From Hirudo medicinalis (taxonomy: Eukaryota; Annelida; Clitellata; Hirudinida; Hirudinidae): DNA of 13,340 bases. The notes under the pieces were generated by a model. The model saw nothing but the letters and a program-made list of their open reading frames with translations, did no database searches and was not told where the DNA came from. Every line of letters begins with the position of its first letter. Within the stretch, counting starts at the first letter, position 1. Where the stretch lies: positions 388,374 through 401,713 of the forward strand of contig MPNW01000161.1 in NCBI GenBank assembly GCA_011800805.1, given 5' to 3'. The translations under genes were made by a program, and so were the position numbers. Of this stretch, positions 10,801-13,340 are shown in pieces.

Positions 10801-12109
10801 AAGCCCGCTGACGGAGGAAACAAGATAACTTAATGTGTTAAATTAACTTTAATAAGTGATTGTTTTCTTCTTTATTCCGGAAATCCTTGTGAAAGTGTTC
10901 ATTAATCTTCACGTTAAATTACAAATAATGATAGTTAATTAATTGTGTAATCAGTTATAAAATATTAGCAGTGACGTATCAGGAAAAATCAGTGAAACTA
11001 GAGAACAAAGAGTTTCCCGATCAAAAGAAGATGTCAAGGACGGCAGTGTGTCTGATTCTGTTGTGGCTTTTGATGATAAAAAGAAAAGAAGGTCGAGTAT
11101 TGGAGAGAAAGTTGCCTCTTTAGTGGGACTTCACAAATTCCATAAATTCAATCAAAATTTGCCAGGTTAGCTTCAATAAACAAGCCGCTTTATTGGATCT
11201 GAATTTGGATTTCTAATTCAAAATGATTACTTGGTCTTCAAGTATTCTTCCAGGTTCTTAATTTTTGCAGATAACACTAAGAAGAAATATCGCGACACCT
11301 CAAAGTCACTCGACAATCAGCCAGACAGAAATTCGCAAGAAGTTACGAAAAAGGTTGAAACGTAAGTTTGCTTTTATATTTTTCTGATGTTTACAAAGTG
11401 TTTAATAAAATTATCTTGATAACCCAACAATTGACAGAACCGCAAACCAATCGGGAAAATATGGGAAGTTTTTAGAGGGTCTGGGACCATCCCAACTGGT
11501 TGGAAGGCAGGCATTAGGTTCTCCATGCATGGGTGAGATTCAACTAAGTATTGCTGATACAAAAGGAAAGTTGGAAGTTGAGGTAATCAGGGCTAGAGGA
11601 TTGACGGCCAAAATAGGCTCAAAGATTTTGCCAGGTAAAACATAACTTCAAATCGAAACAATTCATTTATAGTAATTGAAAACATTTAAACTGTTCAAGC
11701 CCCCTACATAAAGGTTTACTTGATGGATGGAAAAACATGCGTTGAGAAACAAAAAACTTCAACTGCCAGAAGAACTCTCGATCCCTTATATCAACAGCAG
11801 CTCTGCTTTTCTGAATCTTACCGTAATAAAATACTTCAGGTGATATAAAGATTATCAATTTATTTCATAAAGTGATAATATATGGCGAATTAAATAGAAA
11901 TCTATATTTCGGTTCTTGTTTCACAGGTGACTGTTTGGGGGGATTATGGACGGTCGGAAAGGAAAGTTTTTATGGGGGTTGCTCAAATCAAGTTGAGTGA
12001 CTTGGACCTCTCCAGTATGGCGATCGGCTGGTACAAATTGTTTAGCAATTCTTCCCTTATTTGCACTCAAACGTCACACTCAAGTTTTAATCAAGATTCC
12101 CTTCCTTGA
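1733..12109 (+). CDS. RIM (RIMS/unc-10): RIM active-zone scaffold protein (Rab3-interacting molecule), complete gene, 23 coding exons
   Basis: RIM organises the presynaptic active zone. In the family it links Rab3 on vesicles, Munc13, ELKS, RIM-BP and voltage-gated calcium channels, so that vesicles dock and prime near channels. Coding segments: 1733-1866, 2762-2975, 3273-3894, 3957-4024, 4089-4237, 4367-4857, 6502-6587, 6652-6763, 7153-7260, 7326-7484, 7547-7653, 7802-7932, 8005-8170, 8329-8433, 8607-8761, 8815-8888, 9518-9859, 9949-10054, 10972-11165, 11271-11361, 11438-11634, 11700-11839, 11927-12109. Every junction is GT-AG, all phases agree, and the total is 4134 nt (1377 residues). Domains: charged N-terminal helix (18-44), eight-cysteine zinc finger (79-123), disordered linker, PDZ (602-701), C2A (747-872), RQLPQIP (944-950), C2B (1237-1360). 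The start at 1733 follows an in-frame TAA at 1712 and has A at -3; Met-9 at 1757 is an alternative. The length is close to nematode UNC-10 and below vertebrate RIM1. Identity is near certain; individual splice edges in the linkers are less so. Confidence 0.95.
1867..2761 (+). other. RIM intron 1 (895 nt)
   Basis: AT-rich, GT...AG bounded, phase 2. No conserved exon, transposon or RNA gene was recognised in it. Confidence 0.75.
2762..2975 (+). CDS. RIM exon 2: first six cysteines of the zinc finger
   Basis: Encodes residues 45-116. CQICHKTKFADGQGQACHFC then SCARC supplies cysteines 79, 82, 95, 98, 103 and 106 in the RIM/rabphilin spacing CxxC-x12-CxxC-x4-CxxC. It ends in phase 0 at CAG before GTGACA. 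Confidence 0.93.
3273..3894 (+). CDS. RIM exon 3: last zinc-finger pair and disordered linker
   Basis: Opens with VWSCILCKKKNE, giving cysteines 120 and 123 of the zinc finger. About 190 residues rich in Q, N, S and P follow, with no domain visible; this is probably intrinsically disordered. The donor at 3895 (GTAATA) makes a 62-nt intron and joins codon 324 as Glu. Reading through the donor reaches a stop at 3933-3935. Confidence 0.88.
3957..4024 (+). CDS. RIM exon 4: short linker exon
   Basis: Encodes residues 324-346 (QHFIQNGNLLPSSVGQISNL...). It sits behind a good acceptor (TGTTTCAG) and is the only frame of this segment that stays open and keeps phase on both sides. Sequence conservation cannot be judged by eye. 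Confidence 0.7.
4089..4237 (+). CDS. RIM exon 5: linker
   Basis: Encodes residues 347-395 plus part of 396 (DFHKFKPKENIDPNYERDKH...). Acceptor TTTTGTCAG, donor AAAG|GTTAAA, phases 0 and 2. No known domain. Confidence 0.75.
4367..4857 (+). CDS. RIM exon 6: linker with basic and acidic serine-rich parts
   Basis: Encodes residues 396-559 plus part of 560. It is a proline/arginine-rich middle (PPTSSPPLTRRPERLMK) followed by SSISSSDDGIQS and an acidic end (SGEDLESESISEK). Serines next to basic and acidic runs suggest phosphorylation, which is inference. The donor GTGCGC opens the longest intron. Confidence 0.85.
4858..6501 (+). other. RIM intron 6 (1644 nt), hosts inverted repeat copy 2
   Basis: The largest intron, AT-rich, phase 1, ending in ATTTTTTGCAG. 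It contains the 120-bp repeat at 5710-5829. No exon or RNA gene was seen elsewhere in it. A 65-codon frame at 6022-6219 lacks an ATG start and recognisable content. Confidence 0.75.
5710..5829 (-). repeat. 120-bp inverted repeat, copy 2 (CR1/L2-like 3' tail)
   Basis: Exact reverse complement of 432-551 over 120 of 120 bases; similarity stops abruptly at both ends. In minus orientation it reads GC-rich core, TATAAATT, then (ATT)n, like a short 5'-truncated retroposon tail. No target-site duplication was recognised in its flanks. Confidence 0.85.
6502..6587 (+). CDS. RIM exon 7: pre-PDZ segment
   Basis: Encodes residues 560-588 (DQRFFGGEHAKDAWRKDEML...), a charged stretch just before the PDZ-proximal block. 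Acceptor TTTTTTGCAG, donor GAG|GTGAGA, followed by a 64-nt intron. Confidence 0.88.
6652..6763 (+). CDS. RIM exon 8: HPxxW motif and start of PDZ
   Basis: Encodes residues 589-625 plus part of 626. HPAQWSPSPDGKYMIGYMVL matches the conserved RIM block HPVxWQPSxxGxxLIGxxIL that begins the PDZ region; it ends at GAL before the carboxylate-binding loop. Confidence 0.92.
6764..7152 (+). other. RIM intron 8 (389 nt)
   Basis: AT-rich intron with donor GTACTT and acceptor CACTCAG, phase 1, placed inside the PDZ domain. Nothing else was recognised. Confidence 0.8.
7153..7260 (+). CDS. RIM exon 9: PDZ core
   Basis: Encodes residues 626-661: GLKVTGGKMTPSGVLGAFIT then KVKRGSIADVAGQLKSG. The GLKVTGGK stretch is the ligand-binding loop typical of RIM PDZ, which in the family binds ELKS/CAST and N- and P/Q-type calcium channel C-termini. 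Confidence 0.95.
7326..7484 (+). CDS. RIM exon 10: end of PDZ
   Basis: Encodes residues 662-714 plus part of 715. DEVVMWNGKCLRGLTFEEVY and PQVELTVYRP finish the PDZ fold, matching DEVLEWNGKxLxGxTxEEVY and PQVEIIVSRP of other RIMs. The donor C|GTAACT keeps phase 1; read-through would give RNFA and a stop. Confidence 0.94.
7547..7653 (+). CDS. RIM exon 11: PDZ-C2A linker
   Basis: Encodes residues 715-750. IRPSVTITSPGSPSK then CGRLQ matches the family RPSISVxSPxSPG...GQL linker that leads into the first C2A strand. Donor CAA|GTACGT is strong. Confidence 0.92.
7802..7932 (+). CDS. RIM exon 12: C2A first half
   Basis: Encodes residues 751-793. LKMSYDAASEQLTVTVISAT then NLPPRENGQPRNPYCKLYLI matches RIM C2A. 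The two loop-1 aspartates of calcium-binding C2 domains are Glu-776 and Asn-782 here, in line with calcium-independent RIM C2 domains. Confidence 0.94.
8005..8170 (+). CDS. RIM exon 13: C2A second half
   Basis: Encodes residues 794-849. DKSKRRTKTV and LEPKWNQTFSYPLL are near-invariant RIM C2A signatures. It ends with YDYDRIGSGEYVGE, carrying Asp-837 and Asp-839 in loop 3. The donor GTAGGT follows GE in phase 0. Confidence 0.95.
8329..8433 (+). CDS. RIM exon 14: end of C2A
   Basis: Encodes residues 850-884 (TVVDLSM...CCWFTLHHYDDGSSS), matching the last C2A strand and the WYKLxxHDxSS end of other RIMs. The donor GAT|GTAAAT preserves phase 0 to exon 15; read-through would reach a stop at 8518-8520. 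Confidence 0.85.
8607..8761 (+). CDS. RIM exon 15: serine-rich linker after C2A
   Basis: Encodes residues 885-935 plus part of 936. It includes PQPSGLRLSDSDVSEQEA, like the RISDSEISDYD block that follows C2A in other RIMs. Acceptor AAGCAG is weak in pyrimidines; the other two frames stop. Confidence 0.85.
8815..8888 (+). CDS. RIM exon 16: RIM-BP SH3-ligand motif
   Basis: Encodes residues 936-960 plus part of 961. VKRRQLPQIPLH contains RQLPQIP (944-950), an RxxPxxP class SH3 ligand of the kind RIM uses to bind RIM-BP. It lies behind a 53-nt intron with a strong T-rich acceptor. Confidence 0.87.
8889..9517 (+). other. RIM intron 16 (629 nt), hosts a hAT MITE
   Basis: Phase 1 intron with donor GTAGGA. 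It contains the GC-rich transposon at 8950-9106. The acceptor ATCATCAG at 9517 is poor in pyrimidines but is the one that keeps phase; an earlier AG at 9494-9495 would break it. Confidence 0.7.
8942..9114. mobile_element. hAT-type MITE (8950-9106) with 8-bp target-site duplications
   Basis: A 157-bp GC-rich insert starts CAGGGCCGCCGAGA and ends TCTGTCGGCGGCCCTA, so its termini are imperfect inverted repeats over about 14-16 bp. It is flanked on both sides by the same octamer GATACAGC (8942-8949 and 9107-9114). An 8-bp duplication with CAGGG-type ends is the hallmark of the hAT superfamily. It is too short to encode a transposase, so it is non-autonomous. It contrasts sharply in base composition with the AT-rich intron. 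Confidence 0.88.
9518..9859 (+). CDS. RIM exon 17: linker with charged helix
   Basis: Encodes residues 961-1074 plus part of 1075. It begins VTEELEERARKLKLSLN, similar to the (D/E)LEERxRQxKxK helix of the RIM C2A-C2B linker, then a long S/R/K-rich stretch with SLSPAESEDW. The acceptor is chosen by phase; the upstream frame is open, so a longer exon cannot be excluded. Confidence 0.82.
9887..9910. repeat. Short tandem repeat, 7-bp unit TTTAAAA
   Basis: About 3.4 copies of TTTAAAA lie just inside intron 17. A simple microsatellite. Confidence 0.8.
9949..10054 (+). CDS. RIM exon 18: SDVSDVS linker
   Basis: Encodes residues 1075-1109 plus part of 1110. HSDVSDVSHFSVTRKQKK matches the LSDVSDVSRxS block seen between the C2 domains of other RIMs. 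The donor ATG|GTGAGT is strong. Confidence 0.9.
10055..10971 (+). other. RIM intron 18 (917 nt)
   Basis: Phase 2 intron, AT-rich, ending TATTAGCAG. It contains the palindromic repeat cluster at 10201-10262. No exon, transposon or RNA gene was recognised in the rest. Confidence 0.75.
10201..10262. repeat. Cluster of ATAAACACTG repeats and palindromes (forkhead-like motifs)
   Basis: ATAAACACTG occurs three times (10202, 10220, 10240). The heptamer ATAAACA or its complement TGTTTAT occurs five times in 61 bp (10202, 10215, 10220, 10240, 10256). TATAAACA/TGTTTATA forms a perfect 8-bp stem with a 6-nt loop at 10201-10222, and ATAAACA/TGTTTAT a 7-bp stem at 10240-10262. The heptamer equals the forkhead (FOX) core site; a regulatory role is inference. 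Confidence 0.6.
10972..11165 (+). CDS. RIM exon 19: basic linker with KKRRSSIG
   Basis: Encodes residues 1110-1174 plus part of 1175. KKKRRSSIGEKVASLVGL matches the KKRRGSLGAKMVAIVGL block of other RIMs. RRSS is a basophilic-kinase type site. Acceptor TTAGCAG, donor CAG|GTTAGC. Confidence 0.92.
11271..11361 (+). CDS. RIM exon 20: short linker exon
   Basis: Encodes residues 1175-1204 plus part of 1205 (DNTKKKYRDTSKSLDNQ...). Acceptor AATTTTTGCAG and donor AC|GTAAGT are both strong. Charged and without a domain. Confidence 0.85.
11438..11634 (+). CDS. RIM exon 21: FLEGLGPSQLVGRQ and C2B start
   Basis: Encodes residues 1205-1270 plus part of 1271. FLEGLGPSQLVGRQAL matches the strongly conserved FLDGLGPAQLVGRQTL of RIMs. 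GEIQLSIADTKGKLEVEVIR then ARGL starts C2B. Confidence 0.95.
11700..11839 (+). CDS. RIM exon 22: C2B middle
   Basis: Encodes residues 1271-1317. APYIKVYLMDGKTCVEKQKT and ARRTLDPLYQQQLCFSES are diagnostic of RIM C2B, including the LDPLYQQ turn and the lysine-rich strand. Acceptor GTTCAAG is unusual but matches the phase. Confidence 0.95.
11927..12109 (+). CDS. RIM exon 23: end of C2B and C-terminus
   Basis: Encodes residues 1318-1377 and TGA. VTVWGDYGRSERKVFMGVAQ and LDLSSMAIGWYKLF close the C2B domain almost exactly as in other RIMs. A short serine-rich tail ending DSLP follows. Confidence 0.95.
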   Translation: MTVWGDYGRSERKVFMGVAQIKLSDLDLSSMAIGWYKLFSNSSLICTQTSHSSFNQDSLP

Positions 12110-12790
12110 GAATTATTTCGAATTAAGAGGTAGTCGATGAGTTTATTGTCGAAATGCTCAATGTATAAGTCTTTTTCTACAATTTCCTAATTTCTAGCCT
12201 GTGATTTTCCTGCTTTTATGATCTTCAGACCTATTCCATGGCAAAGGATATATATTTTTCAAATTGCAAATTAGGTTGTCTTGCGACACGTCCCAATATG
12301 CAATGTCTTTTGGTAAGTGGCCGCTCAAAAGCTGTAACTCCGAGAAACCTTTGAACGTAACCCTTGTTAATAATTTCCTTTGCCTTGTGCTTTCTACCGG
12401 CTGTTTCGGTATAAAGATAATTATCACTTCAAGTATTACTTCCTTCTAGTATCAGCACATTCATTCTAGTCAAGTAGTTAGATTTCTCTTTATTTTCATT
12501 TATGTCACACATTTTGTCTCCTGCTTTTGATTATACACTTAACGAATAAACTGATTTATTGTTTGGCAATATGTAAGAAACTTGAAGCAATACAAATTGT
12601 AAAAAAATAGTTTGAGTGTTTTAAACAACTTGGTCCAATTAAAAAAAGGCGAAACGAACGAATAGCGTTATGCTCTAAATTACTTGGCTTGATGAATGTG
12701 TAAATAATATATTTAAATAAATGCCTACTTAAGATGCTTAGAATATCTGATCTTATGAAATAAACTGACTCAATGAGAATTTTTTTAAAT
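12110..12790 (+). other. 3' UTR and polyadenylation region of RIM
   Basis: No coding signal follows the TGA. AATAAA hexamers occur at 12545-12550, 12716-12721 and 12759-12764, each a candidate poly(A) signal. Which one is used cannot be told from sequence. Open frames here (for example minus 12194-12427) have no recognisable content. Confidence 0.5.
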
Positions 12791-12875
12791 TAATAAACAT
12801 CACAGAATTTATGTTACTAGACTTTTATAGAAATTATCTATTTTATTAAGAGAAGACAACTGATCAAATAGATCA

Positions 12876-13092
12876 TCAATCTGATGCTTTGTTCACCAGT
12901 AGTCTCTCCTGTTTGGCAGAAAATTTATTCTTTCTTCCCGGGTATTTCTTGGCTTCATAGTCTTCAGGAGCATTCAAATAATTAGAAATAGCATGTGTGA
13001 ACTTTAGCAATCCTTGATCTTGAATAATTGGCTTTCCAGAAGGCTTCAATCCTCCCCTTCCCACTTTCGGGCAATGTTTTACCTCTACCCAT
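12876..13092 (-). pseudogene. Tc1/mariner transposase N-terminal remnant, frameshifted
   Basis: On the minus strand an ATG at 13092 opens MGRGKTLPESGKGRIEAFWK then ANYSRSRIAK, the first helix-turn-helix of a Tc1-like transposase (compare the family start MGRGK.LS..EKG.I and the SxRxIAK turn). That frame soon stops. From about 13000 the adjacent frame continues as HAISNYLNAPEDYEAKKYPG then RKNKFSAKQERLL..KAS, the second part of the DNA-binding domain (family: AISNFLxxPExYGxKKxxGRxxKLS). So a small deletion or frameshift joins the two halves, and a TGA at 12876-12878 ends it. The catalytic DDE region is absent. This is a dead or non-autonomous copy. Confidence 0.85.
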
Positions 13093-13183
13093 CACTAAAC
13101 TATCGTGAATAAACTAAAAAATAAAATTTATTTTATTGTAATAAACGACGGGGCTTAACTTATGCCGAGTTTATTGTTGGGAT

Positions 13184-13300
13184 TATTCAGCAAATATTCA
13201 GTTATCAACTGAATGGTATTAACTGTAAATACCACGCTTACGCAATAATCCTGCTGCCAGTTATTGCGTAACGATCAGTTGCGTGATTATTTGCTGAATA
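13184..13300. repeat. Nested inverted repeats, possible transposon end or MITE
   Basis: TATTCAGCAAATA (13184-13196) is exactly complementary to TATTTGCTGAATA (13288-13300). Inside lie a perfect 11-bp pair, TTACGCAATAA (13238-13248) and TTATTGCGTAA (13261-13271), and two compact hairpins at 13196-13214 (8-bp stem) and 13215-13233 (6-bp stem). The block lies just upstream of the transposase remnant in its reading direction, so it may be that element's terminal region or a separate palindromic MITE. Confidence 0.6.
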
Positions 13301-13340
13301 GGAATGTTCTTCAATGTGGGCTTCGAGATTCTCTGAGATC

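Noticed and set aside
12194..12427. 77-codon minus-strand frame in the 3' UTR region
   Set aside because: I considered a transposon or small neighbouring gene, but no motif or start context supports it.
1..13340. Bacterial operon, CRISPR array, tRNA or rRNA genes
   Set aside because: Spliced metazoan gene structure throughout; no regularly spaced direct repeats, cloverleaf sequence or rRNA core was recognised.

Overview
The window is eukaryotic, AT-rich genomic DNA from an animal with a nervous system. Almost all of it is one intron-rich, plus-strand gene for RIM (Rab3-interacting molecule; UNC-10 in nematodes, RIMS1/2 in vertebrates), the scaffold of the presynaptic active zone. Splicing 23 exons between 1733 and 12109 by GT-AG junctions and matching phases gives one open frame of 4134 nt, or 1377 residues plus stop. 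The species cannot be named from the sequence. Short introns (many of 53-90 nt), AT-rich spacers and CR1/L2-like, hAT and Tc1 repeats suggest an invertebrate, perhaps an arthropod or another ecdysozoan.

Layout. 1-431: minus-strand piece of a non-LTR retrotransposon reverse transcriptase, open to the window edge. 432-551: a 120-bp unit resembling the 3' tail of a CR1/L2 element, repeated perfectly in inverted orientation at 5710-5829 inside intron 6. 552-1460: AT-rich intergenic DNA. 1466-1732: candidate TATA promoter and 5' leader with upstream ORFs. 1733-12109: the RIM gene. Intron 16 carries a 157-bp hAT-type MITE with a clear 8-bp target duplication, and intron 18 carries a 62-bp cluster of palindromic forkhead-type motifs. 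12110-about 12790: 3' UTR with three AATAAA signals. 12876-13092: minus-strand, frameshifted N-terminal remnant of a Tc1/mariner transposase. 13184-13300: nested inverted repeats, possibly an end of that transposon or a separate MITE.

Protein architecture, in order: an N-terminal Rab3-binding-type charged helix; an eight-cysteine RIM zinc finger (residues 79-123); a long low-complexity Q/N/S/P-rich linker; the PDZ domain (about 602-701), which in the family binds ELKS/CAST and calcium channel tails; C2A (about 747-872); an RQLPQIP motif (944-950) like the RIM-BP SH3 ligand; a charged serine-rich linker; and C2B (about 1237-1360) near the C-terminus. This is the full-length (alpha-type) RIM layout, packed into about 10.4 kb.

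No other convincing protein gene, RNA gene or CRISPR array was seen. The most unusual signals are the perfect 120-bp inverted pair with identical ends, the opposed retroelement pieces at 431/432, the forkhead-motif palindrome cluster, and two loop-3 aspartates kept in the C2A domain.
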